Positions 28,346-37,633 of a stretch of 64,000 nt of DNA are shown here, in pieces. The notes under the pieces are model-generated. The model did not search any database. It was not told the origin of the DNA and saw only the letters and a list, made by a program, of their open reading frames with translations. Location: NCBI RefSeq assembly GCF_026341815.1, contig NZ_JAPENX010000001.1, positions 3,658,001 through 3,722,000 on the forward strand. Direction: 5' to 3'. The position numbers and the translations under genes were made by a program. How positions within the stretch are numbered: the first letter of the stretch is position 1; each line of letters begins with the position of its first letter. The DNA comes from Streptomyces sp. NBC_00572. Lineage in GTDB: Bacteria; Actinomycetota; Actinomycetes; Streptomycetales; Streptomycetaceae.

Positions 28346-31300
28346 GTGGACGACTACGCGGGAAGGGTGCTCGCGGACCGGTACCGCCTGCCGCTGCCGC
28401 CGGCTGACGCCGACGCGTACGCCCTGGCCGAGACGCGCGCCTTCGACACGTACAGCGGGCAGGAGGTCCTGGTCCGCCAGGTGCCGTTGCCGGAGTTCGT
28501 CGATGCCGAGGTGCTCGACGGCGAGGGCGGTCCCGGCGGTCCCTACGGCGCCGCGGGGCGGGCGACCCGCCGCCCGGCCGAGCCCGTCGTACGCCGGGCG
28601 ATCGAGGCGGCCCAGGCCGCCGCGCAGATCCCCGACCATCCCCTGCTCGACCAGGTCTTCGACGTCTTCGCGGAGGCCGGTTCGCTCTGGATAGTGAGCG
28701 AACGCATCGCGGCCAGACCGCTGGCCGCGCTCCTCGCCGAGCGGCCGCTCAACCCGTACCGGGCGGCCGAGATCGGCGCCGACGTCCTCACCGCCCTGCG
28801 CGCTCTCCACGCCCACGGCTGGGTGCACCGGAACATCACCTCCCGGACCGTGCTCGTCTGCGACGACGGCCGGGTGGTCCTCACGGGCCTCGCGGTGGGC
28901 GCTGCGGAGGAGGCCCTCTGCGGGTACGCGCCGGTACCGGAGCCGGATCCGGACGCCACCGCGTGGCCGGCGCCGGTGGAGGAGTACGGGGGCGGGGAGT
29001 ACGGCTCCGACGAGTACGGCTCCGACCTGTACGAGGCGGAGGTCGCGGAGGTCTACGAGGAGGGCGACGAGCAGGCCCCCTACGCGACGGACGCGTTCGA
29101 GGAATCCGCCGAGGAATCCACCGACGGACCGGTCGACGAACTGGTCTACGAGGCCGTCGAGGAGACGGCGGAGGAGACGGCCGAGGAGACGGGGTCGGAG
29201 TACGGCTACGGCTATGGCTACGGTCACGACGACGGCCATGGCCACGACGACGACGGGTACGGCAACGGCGGCGGAGACGAGCTGTACGCCGCCGAACCCG
29301 CCCCGGACGACACTGCCTCTCCCTACGGCCCCGACCCCTACGGCCGGTCTGTGCCCGCCTTGCCCGCCGCCGGGACGCAGCCCGCGCCCGTGCCGCCCAC
29401 CGCCGATGTGCGGGCCGCACGTGCCGGGGCCATCGCCGCCTACCGGGCCGGTGCGCGCGCCGCCGCCAAGCTCGGCGAGAGCGGATCCCTCCCCGTGCAG
29501 CGCCCCGCGCCGACGGACCCGCCCGAGCCGCCCCCGCCGCCGACCGCGCAGGCGGCAGGCGCGCCCGAGCCGCAGTGGTGGGCGCGGGTGGCGGACGACG
29601 ATGACGACGATGACGACGGTGACGGCGACGAGCCGTACGGTGCCGGTCCGCAGGCAGGCCCGCCGCCGCGCGTGATGCTGGCGGGCAACTGGAGCGACGG
29701 CCCGCACGCCTCGCGGGACGACTCCCGGCCGATCCCGGCCGGTGGCGGCGGTGCGGGTCCCGGCCGCGGCCCCGTGCTGCCCGGTTCGGGCCGCCCGGCG
29801 TTGCCCGCCGGGTACACGGCCGCGACCCCCGACCCCGCGCGCCTCCCGGTCCCCACCGGCGTCCGGGAGGAGGCCCTGGAACCGGTCAGGATTCCCGCCC
29901 AGGCGGCGGACCGCGGCCCCACCACCAGGCTCGCCGCCGAACGGGCCCGGCAGACCCGGATCGCGGTCGTCGGCGCCGTCACCGAGCGCTGGGCACCCGA
30001 ACAGGCGGGCCCCGTCCACGAGAACTGGCGCCTCGCCCCGCCGATCGGCCCCGCCACCGATCTCTGGGCGCTCGGCGCGCTCCTCTACCGGGCCGTCCAG
30101 GGCCACGCTCCCTACCCCGAGGACAGTGCCGCCGAGCTCGTTCAGCTGGTCTGCGCCGAGCCGCCCGCCTTCGCCGAGGAGTGCGGGCCCCTGCGCCCGG
30201 TCGTGGAGTCCCTGCTGCGCCAGGACCCCACCGAGCGGCCCGACTTCGAGGAGCTGCGCGGCTGGCTGCGCTCCCTCGTGCGCTCGGCTCCTGAGCCGGA
30301 GGCCGGTGTCGGAGTCGTACCGCTGCCGTCCTTCGACGAGAAGCGGCTGCCGATCGTGCGCCGGCGCGGCGAGCTGGTGCGTCGTCGGCGCGGGGGAGCG
30401 GGCGCGGGCCGGCACCGCCACAAGCGAGGCAAGGACCCGCGCCCCGCGGCCCGGCACGAGCACGAGGACGTCCACACGCGCGAGCGTGAGCCCGCCCCCG
30501 TACAGGCCGATTTCCGAGAGGACTTCCGCGAGGAGTTCCACGACGAGATCCCGCAGCGCGCGACCCGGCCTCCGCGTGGCGGGCGTTCGTCGTCCTCCCG
30601 GACCCGAGGCTCCTCCGATTCCCCGAGCGCTCTCGGCCGCACCCTCCTGGTGCTCGTCTTCCTGCTGCTCGGCGGGGCCGTCGCGTACGCCGTCCTCTTC
30701 ATGCCCGGAGAGGGGGAGACGCCCACCGCGCCGACCACTCCCGGCGCCGGTCAGTCCTCGCGTACGACCGCCTCCGCGAGCCCTCCGTCCGCGACGACGG
30801 CGCCGAGCACCGCACCGACGACCGCACCGACCACCGCCCCGCCCGGTACCCCGCGCACCAGCCCGCCCGCAGTGGACCCCTCGGCTCCGGTCCTCGCCGC
30901 CGGGTACGCGCTGCGCCAGGACCCCGAGGGGTTCCGGATCGGGGTGCCGAACGGCTGGCGGCGCAGCCCGATCAACGACGCCCAACAAGTGCGCTACACG
31001 AACGGCGACTTCACGATGATCGTCGTCCCCGGCCGGGACAGCGTCCGCGACAACGGCCCCGACCCGCTGGAGTACCAGAACTCCAAGGAACGCGAACTCG
31101 ATCCGTGGCGGACGTCGAGCTGGGCGGACGTGGACGAGGTGCGCCGGGTCGACATCGGTACGACGGCGACGGCCACGGGCAGTTACTGGTGGCTGGACAG
31201 CACGGGCCGCCAGGTGTTCGTCCGCAACCTTGCCCTGATCGACGGCGGGAAGTACCACATCATCCAGGTCATCGGCCCGAATCGCGAGCGCGCCAAGGTC

Positions 31301-31348
31301 ACCGAGATCTTCGACGAGGCCACGAAGGGCTTCCGTCCGGGGCGCTGA
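28346..31348 (+). CDS. Transmembrane pseudokinase with kinase fold split by a long acidic insertion
   Basis: With the GTG at 28346 the product is about 1000 residues. The N-lobe and catalytic-loop region occupy residues 1-185. The catalytic HRD is HRN (VHRNITSRTVLVCDDGRVVLTG) and the DFG position reads TGL, so both the base and the metal-binding Asp are lost. After about residue 185 come some 360 residues rich in Glu, Tyr, Asp, His and Pro. The fold then resumes with ERWAPEQ and TDLWALGALLYRAVQG (about 545-650), the normal APE and F-helix parts. A transmembrane helix lies near 762-784, then a Thr/Pro linker and an external domain (AAGYALRQDPEGFRIGVPNGW). GGGGAGG four bases upstream supports this start; a TTG at 28265 is the longest alternative. 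Confidence 0.85.
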   Translation: MDDYAGRVLADRYRLPLPPADADAYALAETRAFDTYSGQEVLVRQVPLPEFVDAEVLDGEGGPGGPYGAAGRATRRPAEPVVRRAIEAAQAAAQIPDHPLLDQVFDVFAEAGSLWIVSERIAARPLAALLAERPLNPYRAAEIGADVLTALRALHAHGWVHRNITSRTVLVCDDGRVVLTGLAVGAAEEALCGYAPVPEPDPDATAWPAPVEEYGGGEYGSDEYGSDLYEAEVAEVYEEGDEQAPYATDAFEESAEESTDGPVDELVYEAVEETAEETAEETGSEYGYGYGYGHDDGHGHDDDGYGNGGGDELYAAEPAPDDTASPYGPDPYGRSVPALPAAGTQPAPVPPTADVRAARAGAIAAYRAGARAAAKLGESGSLPVQRPAPTDPPEPPPPPTAQAAGAPEPQWWARVADDDDDDDDGDGDEPYGAGPQAGPPPRVMLAGNWSDGPHASRDDSRPIPAGGGGAGPGRGPVLPGSGRPALPAGYTAATPDPARLPVPTGVREEALEPVRIPAQAADRGPTTRLAAERARQTRIAVVGAVTERWAPEQAGPVHENWRLAPPIGPATDLWALGALLYRAVQGHAPYPEDSAAELVQLVCAEPPAFAEECGPLRPVVESLLRQDPTERPDFEELRGWLRSLVRSAPEPEAGVGVVPLPSFDEKRLPIVRRRGELVRRRRGGAGAGRHRHKRGKDPRPAARHEHEDVHTREREPAPVQADFREDFREEFHDEIPQRATRPPRGGRSSSSRTRGSSDSPSALGRTLLVLVFLLLGGAVAYAVLFMPGEGETPTAPTTPGAGQSSRTTASASPPSATTAPSTAPTTAPTTAPPGTPRTSPPAVDPSAPVLAAGYALRQDPEGFRIGVPNGWRRSPINDAQQVRYTNGDFTMIVVPGRDSVRDNGPDPLEYQNSKERELDPWRTSSWADVDEVRRVDIGTTATATGSYWWLDSTGRQVFVRNLALIDGGKYHIIQVIGPNRERAKVTEIFDEATKGFRPGR

Positions 31349-31484
31349 GCGGGACGGGGTACGGAGGGGGTGTCCGGAATGCCCACCGGCCCCCGGTCAC
31401 AGTGCTGTTCCTATGACGGCCCCGAGGTTCCGCAGCCCGTGCCCCCCTCCGTAACCTGGCATCAGAAGGAACGGGCGGGGGCAA

Positions 31485-33272
31485 GTGGAACATTCTCAGA
31501 ACACAGGGGCAGGGCTGTTGCTCGCCGGTCGCTACCGGCTGGGCGAGTCCATCGGGCGCGGCGGCATGGGCAAGGTCTGGCGCGCGCACGACGAGGTGCT
31601 GCACCGTGTGGTGGCGGTGAAGGAGTTGACGGCGGGCCGGTTCGTGGCGGAGGCCGACCGGCTCGTGCTGCACGCCCGTACGCAGAAGGAGGCGCGGGCC
31701 GCCGCGCGGATCACGCACCCGGGTGTGGTGACCGTCCACGACGTCCTGGAGCACGACGACCGGCCGTGGATCGTGATGCAGTACGTCGACGGTCCCTCGC
31801 TCGCCGACGCCGCCAAGGAGAAGGGCCCGATCGACCCTCACGAAGCGGCCAGGATCGGGCTGCACGTCCTCGGCGCGCTGCGCGCCGCGCACGCGGCCGG
31901 CGTGCTGCACCGGGACGTCAAGCCGGGCAACGTCCTCCTCGCACGTGACGGGCGCGTCCTGATCACCGACTTCGGGATCGCCGCGATCGAAGGAGACGCG
32001 ACGATCACCCGGACCGGTGAACTCGTCGGCTCCATCGACTATCTGGCGCCCGAGCGGGTACGGGGCGGCGACCCCGGCCCGGCTTCCGACCTCTGGTCGC
32101 TCGGCGCCACCCTGTACACGGCGGTGGAAGGCACTTCGCCGTTCCGCCGCACCTCCCCGATCAGCACCATGCAGGCCGTGGTGGCCGAGGAGCCGCCGTA
32201 CCCGGAGAAGGCCGGACCGCTGGCGCCCGTCATCGTGGCCCTGCTGCGAAAGGACCCGGAGCAGCGCCCACAGGCGGACGAGGCCGGGCGGATGCTGCTC
32301 GACGCGATGGAGGGGCGTACACCGGCCGCGGCGCAGGCGTACGTACCGACCCAGCGGGTGGCGAGGGAGGATCTGGACCCGGCGGGGGACGGGTCCGGCT
32401 CCGTGCTCGACATCGTGACCCTGGGCGACGAGCCGGACGGCACGGGTCCGACGGGCACCTCGCGCGCGTCCACCCCGGCCCCCACCGCCCAGTGGCCCCA
32501 CCCGCCCCGGGGGTCCGAGGCCTCTCAGACGCCCCACCTGTCCCCGTCGGCTCAGAGAGAGCTCTCCGGGAGCCAGTCCTCCCGGAGCCGGTCCCCCCTT
32601 CCGCACGGCCCCGCCCCCTCGCAGCCCACCCTGGTGCCGCCTCCCGCGGCCTCCGGTCGTGGCCGCTGGCGTACCGCCGTCCTGGCCGCCCTGCTCGCCG
32701 GACTCGTCGCGGGCGGCGCCGTCTTCGCCGCCATGAACTACGCGGGCGGCGGAAAGGGCGGACGGCCCACGGCCACCGGATCCGCGCCCTCCAAAGCCAC
32801 CCAGGGCACCGGGAACGACACCCCGGACGGCTGGCACCGCGTCGTCGACCCGAAGGGCTTCAGCCTCCTCGTACCGAAGGGCTGGAAGCGGCAGACGGAG
32901 GGCGACAACATCGACTACACCCCGGACAACGGCCGCCACCGCATCCGGATCAACATCGACGCCAGCCCCGACTTCGAGAACCCGTACATGCACGCGCTCG
33001 ACCTGGAGCGCATCGTCGCGAAGCGGATGGAGTACACCCGGGTCAAGCTCGGCCAGACCACCTACCGCGACCAGGTCCGCTCCTCCCTGTGGGAGTTCAC
33101 CTGGACGGAGAAGCGGGACTTCCCCGGGCCGCGGCACGCGATCGACCTCATGTACTACACCGACGACGGCACGGAGTACGCGATCTACATGTCCTCGCCG
33201 GAGTCGAGCTGGGAGACCACCCGCGAGCAGTTCGACATCGTCCTCCAGCACTGGCGGGCCCCGGGCGACTGA
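31485..33272 (+). CDS. Membrane-anchored Ser/Thr protein kinase
   Basis: The 595-residue protein has an intact Hanks-type kinase domain at residues about 12-280 (GRGGMGKVWRA, Lys in VAVKELT, HRDVKPGNVLLA, DFG, APERVRGG). A Pro/Ser-rich juxtamembrane stretch follows, then one transmembrane helix near 396-420 (TAVLAALLAGLVAGGAVFAAM). The external domain (residues about 445-595) contains GWHRVVDPKGFSLLVPKGWKR, which resembles the end of the preceding pseudokinase. The GTG start gives MEHSQNTG; the ribosome-binding site is weak. It is the third of the kinase run and may phosphorylate, or be scaffolded by, the pseudokinase. Confidence 0.93.
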   Translation: MEHSQNTGAGLLLAGRYRLGESIGRGGMGKVWRAHDEVLHRVVAVKELTAGRFVAEADRLVLHARTQKEARAAARITHPGVVTVHDVLEHDDRPWIVMQYVDGPSLADAAKEKGPIDPHEAARIGLHVLGALRAAHAAGVLHRDVKPGNVLLARDGRVLITDFGIAAIEGDATITRTGELVGSIDYLAPERVRGGDPGPASDLWSLGATLYTAVEGTSPFRRTSPISTMQAVVAEEPPYPEKAGPLAPVIVALLRKDPEQRPQADEAGRMLLDAMEGRTPAAAQAYVPTQRVAREDLDPAGDGSGSVLDIVTLGDEPDGTGPTGTSRASTPAPTAQWPHPPRGSEASQTPHLSPSAQRELSGSQSSRSRSPLPHGPAPSQPTLVPPPAASGRGRWRTAVLAALLAGLVAGGAVFAAMNYAGGGKGGRPTATGSAPSKATQGTGNDTPDGWHRVVDPKGFSLLVPKGWKRQTEGDNIDYTPDNGRHRIRINIDASPDFENPYMHALDLERIVAKRMEYTRVKLGQTTYRDQVRSSLWEFTWTEKRDFPGPRHAIDLMYYTDDGTEYAIYMSSPESSWETTREQFDIVLQHWRAPGD

Positions 33273-33310
33273 ACCCTCCGGAAAATCTCCCAGGAGGACC
33301 TCGTCGCAGC

Positions 33311-33335
33311 CATAAGGCCCTGATCAGGCCTTATG
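33311..33335. promoter_or_regulatory. Palindrome between kinase and semialdehyde dehydrogenase genes
   Basis: CATAAGGCC (33311-33319) and GGCCTTATG (33327-33335) pair perfectly around CTGATCA, which nearly continues the symmetry. It lies 39 bases after the kinase stop and 92 before the next ATG. It may be a terminator or an operator; there is no T-run. Confidence 0.45.
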
Positions 33336-33426
33336 TGCCAGTGATCGCTGGCGCGATGTGCATACCCGGTGAAAACGCGTTACCGACGGGTACCCAAAGG
33401 GCGGAACGGCGCCTACCCTCGGGCTC

Positions 33427-35091
33427 ATGACGGACTCGCAGGCCCCCGCCGCCCCCTCGGTTCCCGACGCCCCCGCCGCGCAGGCCGGAGCCGCCGCGCC
33501 CGCCGCGGCGACCAATCCGGTCGCGCCCGCGCCCGCCGGCGTGCGCACCGCCGCCGACGTCGTGACGCCCGAGGTGGTCGCCCGGCTCACCCGGGGCGTC
33601 GTCGGCTCCGGCCGGACCGCCAACCACACCCCCTTCACCGGGGCGAAGCTGGCGGACCTGCCCGAGTCCACCCCCGAGGACGTCGCCGAGGCCTTCACGC
33701 GCGCGCGTGCCGCCCAGGCCGCCTGGGCCGCCACCCCGGTCAAGGCCCGCGCCGCCGTCCTCCTGCGCTTCCACGACCTCGTCCTGCAGCGCCAGTCCGA
33801 GGTCCTCGACCTCATCCAGCTGGAGACGGGCAAGGCGCGCCTGCACGCCCACGAGGAGGTGCAGGCGGTGGCCGTCGCCGCCCGCCACTATGGCCGCAAG
33901 GCCGCCTCCTACCTGCGCGCCAAGCGCCACACCGGCGTCGTGCCGACCCTCACCAAGGTCACCGAGCTGCGCCAGCCCCGCGGGGTCGTCGGCCAGATCG
34001 CGCCGTGGAACTACCCGCTCGAACTCTCCGTGGGCGACGCGCTCCCCGCCTTCGTCTCGGGCAACGCCGTCGTCATGAAGCCCGACACCGAGACCGCGCT
34101 CACCGCGCTGTGGGCCCGTGACCTGCTCGTCGAGGCCGGTCTTCCCGCCGAGGTCTTCCAGGTCGTCCTCGGCGACGGCCCGGTCGTCGGCCCCGAGGTC
34201 GTCAAGCACGCCGACTACGTCTCCTTCACCGGCTCCACCCGGACCGGCCGCGAGGTCGCCCAGGGCGCCGCCGCCCGGCTCGTCGGCGTCTCCCTCGAAC
34301 TCGGCGGCAAGAACGCGATGCTCGTCCTGAAGGACGCCGACATCGAGAAGGCCGCCGCCGGAGCGGTCCGCGCCTGCTTCTCCTCCGCCGGCCAGCTCTG
34401 CATCTCCATCGAGCGCCTGTACGTGCACGAGTCGATCGCCGACGCCTTCCTCGACCGCTTCGCCGCCCGCACCAAGGCCATGCGGCTCGGCAGCTCCCTC
34501 GCGTACGGGGCGGACATGGGCTCGCTCGTCGGCGAGCGCCAGCTGGAGACCGTCACGAAGCACGTCGACGAGGCCGTCGCCAAGGGCGCCACGCTGGTCG
34601 CCGGCGGCGTCGCCCGCCCCGACATCGGCCCCCTCTTCTACGAGCCGACCATCCTCGACGGCGTCGAGGCCCCGATGGCGGTCTGCGGCGAGGAGACCTT
34701 CGGCCCGGTCGTCTCGATCTACCGCTTCCGCGACGAGGACGAGGTCGTCGACCTCGCCAACGCCACCCCGTACGGCCTGAACTCCTCCGTCTGGACGAAG
34801 GACTCGCGCCGCGGCCACGCCGTCGCCGCCCGCCTGCGCACCGGCACCGTCAACATCAACGAGGGGTACGCGCCCGCCTACGGCAGCGTGCAGTCCCCGA
34901 TGGGCGGCATGAAGGACTCCGGTCTCGGCCGGCGCCACGGTTCCGAGGGCATCCTCAAGTACACCGAGGCCCAGACCGTCGCCCAGCAGCGGCTGATGCC
35001 GCTCGCGCCCTCCTTCGGGATGGACGACGAGAAGTACGCCGCGTTCATGAGCGTCTCCCTGAAGGCGATGAAGGCCCTGCGCCTGCGCTGA
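33427..35091 (+). CDS. gabD2: Succinate-semialdehyde dehydrogenase (GabD2 type)
   Basis: This 554-residue aldehyde dehydrogenase oxidises succinate semialdehyde to succinate with NAD(P)+, linking GABA breakdown to the TCA cycle. The cofactor region has IAPWNYPLELSVGDALPAF, the general-base Glu is in VSLELGGKNAM, and the catalytic Cys is in SSAGQLCISIERLY near residue 325. Residues 1-40 are an Ala/Pro-rich extension not seen in most family members. The assignment to GabD2 rather than another aldehyde dehydrogenase rests on overall similarity. A TACCCT element ends nine bases before the ATG, so the message may have almost no leader. The GMC oxidoreductase gene follows after 49 bases. Confidence 0.88.
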   Translation: MTDSQAPAAPSVPDAPAAQAGAAAPAAATNPVAPAPAGVRTAADVVTPEVVARLTRGVVGSGRTANHTPFTGAKLADLPESTPEDVAEAFTRARAAQAAWAATPVKARAAVLLRFHDLVLQRQSEVLDLIQLETGKARLHAHEEVQAVAVAARHYGRKAASYLRAKRHTGVVPTLTKVTELRQPRGVVGQIAPWNYPLELSVGDALPAFVSGNAVVMKPDTETALTALWARDLLVEAGLPAEVFQVVLGDGPVVGPEVVKHADYVSFTGSTRTGREVAQGAAARLVGVSLELGGKNAMLVLKDADIEKAAAGAVRACFSSAGQLCISIERLYVHESIADAFLDRFAARTKAMRLGSSLAYGADMGSLVGERQLETVTKHVDEAVAKGATLVAGGVARPDIGPLFYEPTILDGVEAPMAVCGEETFGPVVSIYRFRDEDEVVDLANATPYGLNSSVWTKDSRRGHAVAARLRTGTVNINEGYAPAYGSVQSPMGGMKDSGLGRRHGSEGILKYTEAQTVAQQRLMPLAPSFGMDDEKYAAFMSVSLKAMKALRLR

Positions 35092-35140
35092 CCCCGGACC
35101 CGCCCCGCCCCCTTTAGCCCTTTTCCGTACGAGGAGAGCC

Positions 35141-36952
35141 ATGACCGCGGTACCCCCTACCCAAAATCAGGAGCAGGCGGACGACGACGCGTACGACTAC
35201 GACGTCCTCGTCGTCGGTTCCGGCTTCGGCGGTTCGGTGACCGCCCTCCGGCTCACCGAGAAGGGCTACCGGGTCGGCGTCCTGGAGGCCGGGCGCCGTT
35301 TCACCCGCGCGACCCTGCCGAAGAACTCCTGGGACGTGAAGAACTTCCTGTGGGCCCCGACCCTCGGTCTCTACGGCATCCAGCGCATCCACCTGCTGGG
35401 CAACGTCATGGTGCTGGCCGGCGCGGGCGTCGGCGGCGGCTCGCTGAACTACGCCAACACCCTCTACGAGCCGCTCGCGCCGTTCTTCGACGACCCGCAG
35501 TGGAAGGACATCACGGACTGGCGCGAGGAGCTGAGCCCCTACTACGACCAGGCCAAGCGGATGCTCGGCGTCCGGATCAACCCGACCATGACCCCGTCGG
35601 ACGTCCACCTCAAGGCGACCGCACAGAGCATGGGCATCGGCGACACCTTCCACATGGCGCCCGTCGGGGTGTTCTTCGGTGACGGGCAGGACGGCGACGG
35701 GACGGCGAAGACGAAGCCGGGCGGCGAGGTGCCCGACCCGTTCTTCGGCGGGGCCGGACCCGCCCGCAAGGCCTGTACCGAGTGCGGCGAGTGCATGACC
35801 GGCTGCCGGCACGGCGCCAAGAACACCCTCAACGAGAACTACCTCTACCTCGCCGAGAAGGCCGGCGCGGTCGTCCACCCCATGACCTCGGTCGTCGCGG
35901 TCACCGAGGACTCGCGGGGCGGCTACGCCGTCAAGACCCTCCCCTCCGACAACCGGAGGAAGGGCAAGGGCCGTACCTTCACGGCCCGCAAGGTCGTCAT
36001 CGCCGCCGGCACGTACGGCACCCAGACCCTGCTGCACCGGATGAAGGACACCGGCCTGCTGCCCCGGATCTCGGTCCGGCTCGGCGAGCTGACCCGTACC
36101 AACTCCGAGGGCCTCGTCGGCTCGCAGACCACCGACCGGCGCTACCGGAAGAAGCACGGCAAGGAGAAGGCCGACTTCACCCGCGGCGTCGCCATCACCT
36201 CCTCGATCCACCCCGACGAGAACACCCACATCGAGCCCGTCCGGTACGGCAAGGGCTCCAACTCGATGGGTGCGCTGACGATCCTCCAGGTGCCGTACGG
36301 CGCGCACCGCGTCCGCAGGTGGCTGCTCGAAATCGTCAAGCACCCCGCGCTCGCGGCCCGCTCGCTGTCCAACCGGCGCTGGTCGGAGCGGACCATCATC
36401 GGCCTCGTCATGCAGTCCCTGGACAACTCCCTGACGACCTACCGCAAGCCCGGCGGCGTCGGCAAGGGCCTGCTCACCGCCCGCCAGGGCCACGGGGCCC
36501 CCAATCCGACGCAGATCGAGGCGGCGACCCAGGCCGCCACCCTCCTCGCCGAGGAGATCAACGGCTTCGCGGGCTCCAACGTCGGCGAGCTGATGGGCAC
36601 CCCGCTGACCGCCCACTTCCTGGGCGGCTGCCCGATCGGCGCCGACGCCGACTCCGGCGTCATCGACCCGTACCACCGGCTCTTCGGCCACCCGGGGATC
36701 TCCGTCGTGGACGGGGCCGCCGTCTCCGCGAACCTCGGCGTGAACCCGTCCCTGACGATCACCGCGCAGGCGGAGCGGGCGATGTCCTTCTGGCCGAACA
36801 AGGGCGAGGAGGACGCGCGACCGCGGCAGGGCGAGTCGTACGTACGGCTCGCGGCGGTCGAGCCGAAGTCCCCCGCGGTCCCGGCCGAGGCCTTCGGCGC
36901 GCTGCGGCTGCCGTTCCTGGGGATGCCGGCGGTCCCGCCGAAGAAGAACTGA
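35141..36952 (+). CDS. GMC-family FAD oxidoreductase (cholesterol-oxidase-like) with ferredoxin-type cysteine motif
   Basis: The 603-residue flavoprotein begins with the FAD-binding motif YDVLVVGSGFGGSVTALRL at residues about 18-36, and the GAGVGGGSLNYANTL block follows. The C-terminal half carries the GMC end signature (HFLGGCPIGADADSGVIDPYHRLFG...VSANLGVNPSLTITAQAERAM). Near residues 212-222 lies CTECGECMTGC, with the CxxCxxCxxxC spacing of [4Fe-4S] ferredoxins. That spacing could let it pass electrons to a cluster rather than only to oxygen. There is no signal peptide, so it acts in the cytoplasm. It is probably co-transcribed with the preceding dehydrogenase (49-base gap). The substrate is probably an alcohol or sterol but is not proven. 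Confidence 0.88.
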   Translation: MTAVPPTQNQEQADDDAYDYDVLVVGSGFGGSVTALRLTEKGYRVGVLEAGRRFTRATLPKNSWDVKNFLWAPTLGLYGIQRIHLLGNVMVLAGAGVGGGSLNYANTLYEPLAPFFDDPQWKDITDWREELSPYYDQAKRMLGVRINPTMTPSDVHLKATAQSMGIGDTFHMAPVGVFFGDGQDGDGTAKTKPGGEVPDPFFGGAGPARKACTECGECMTGCRHGAKNTLNENYLYLAEKAGAVVHPMTSVVAVTEDSRGGYAVKTLPSDNRRKGKGRTFTARKVVIAAGTYGTQTLLHRMKDTGLLPRISVRLGELTRTNSEGLVGSQTTDRRYRKKHGKEKADFTRGVAITSSIHPDENTHIEPVRYGKGSNSMGALTILQVPYGAHRVRRWLLEIVKHPALAARSLSNRRWSERTIIGLVMQSLDNSLTTYRKPGGVGKGLLTARQGHGAPNPTQIEAATQAATLLAEEINGFAGSNVGELMGTPLTAHFLGGCPIGADADSGVIDPYHRLFGHPGISVVDGAAVSANLGVNPSLTITAQAERAMSFWPNKGEEDARPRQGESYVRLAAVEPKSPAVPAEAFGALRLPFLGMPAVPPKKN

Positions 36953-36985
36953 CCCGCGGAAGGGGTCGTGAACCGACACAGGTAA

Positions 36986-37019
36986 GGGGCGCTGCACCCC
37001 CCTCCGAGTGCAGCGCCCC
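36986..37019 (+). terminator. Hairpin terminator after the GMC gene
   Basis: GGGGCGCTGCAC (36986-36997) pairs perfectly with GTGCAGCGCCCC (37008-37019) around a ten-base loop, 33 bases after the stop. Confidence 0.8.
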
Positions 37020-37094
37020 CACCAGCTTTGGTGTTGCTGCATAGATGACCCGCGACCGGCGGGGATGGTTGTAGCGGTTGCACGGGATCTTCGT

Positions 37095-37108
37095 GTGACG
37101 CGCGTCAC
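37095..37108. promoter_or_regulatory. Perfect 14-bp palindrome of the GTGA-N6-TCAC type
   Basis: GTGACGCGCGTCAC is fully self-complementary and fits the half-site pattern of Crp/FNR-family regulators. It stands 35 bases before a strong hairpin, with no gene start nearby, so its target would be an unannotated transcript. Confidence 0.4.
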
Positions 37109-37142
37109 GTCGGAGGCTGGTGCGGGGCGAGGTGCGCACAGG

Positions 37143-37186
37143 CAAGGGCCCCGTGCCGCGATTCCGGTCGCGGCACGGGGCCCTTG
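37143..37186. terminator. Perfect 18-bp hairpin in the gene-free region
   Basis: CAAGGGCCCCGTGCCGCG (37143-37160) and its exact complement (37169-37186) close on an eight-base loop. It could end transcription arriving on the minus strand past chorismate mutase or a small RNA from the plus strand. Confidence 0.75.
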
Positions 37187-37592
37187 GGGGTCGGCACCGG
37201 TGTCAGGGCAGCGGCGGTGCCGAGCGGGGCGGCGCCGGGGGGTTGCGCCGCGTGGGGAGGGAAGCAGGAGGGGACGAGACGGTTTCGGGGGTTCGCACGG
37301 TGTGGGCGGTCGCGGGGGCCGCGACCGGGAGAGCCGGTTGCGGTCGGCCCCGAGCGTCCCCGGGGCCGACCGCTCCTTCTGGGTGACCGGGCTGCTGTCC
37401 CCTGCTGTCCGGTCACAAGCGCTGGTGCGAGGTCCCACGACGTACCTGAGGTACGCCACACGCCCCAGCGAAGCCACGCGTGGTTTCTTACGGGCCCGCC
37501 CCTGGCTGGCACGGACACCCGGACCAACGAAGCCGGGCCGGAGCCGGTCACGCGCCGTACGGGTGAGAGCGAGCCCGAACTCAGATCCGGGG

Positions 37593-37633
37593 ACGCACCC
37601 GGATACGCGAGGGCACGCACCCGGATACGCGAG
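37593..37633. repeat. Two 19-base direct repeats
   Basis: ACGCACCCGGATACGCGAG occurs at 37593-37611 and 37615-37633 (period 22), eight bases before the chorismate mutase stop codon. The function is unknown. Confidence 0.8.

Noticed and set aside
25610..31258. An 1882-codon minus-strand frame opposite two kinase genes
   Set aside because: Low-complexity product; the plus-strand kinase motifs explain the DNA.
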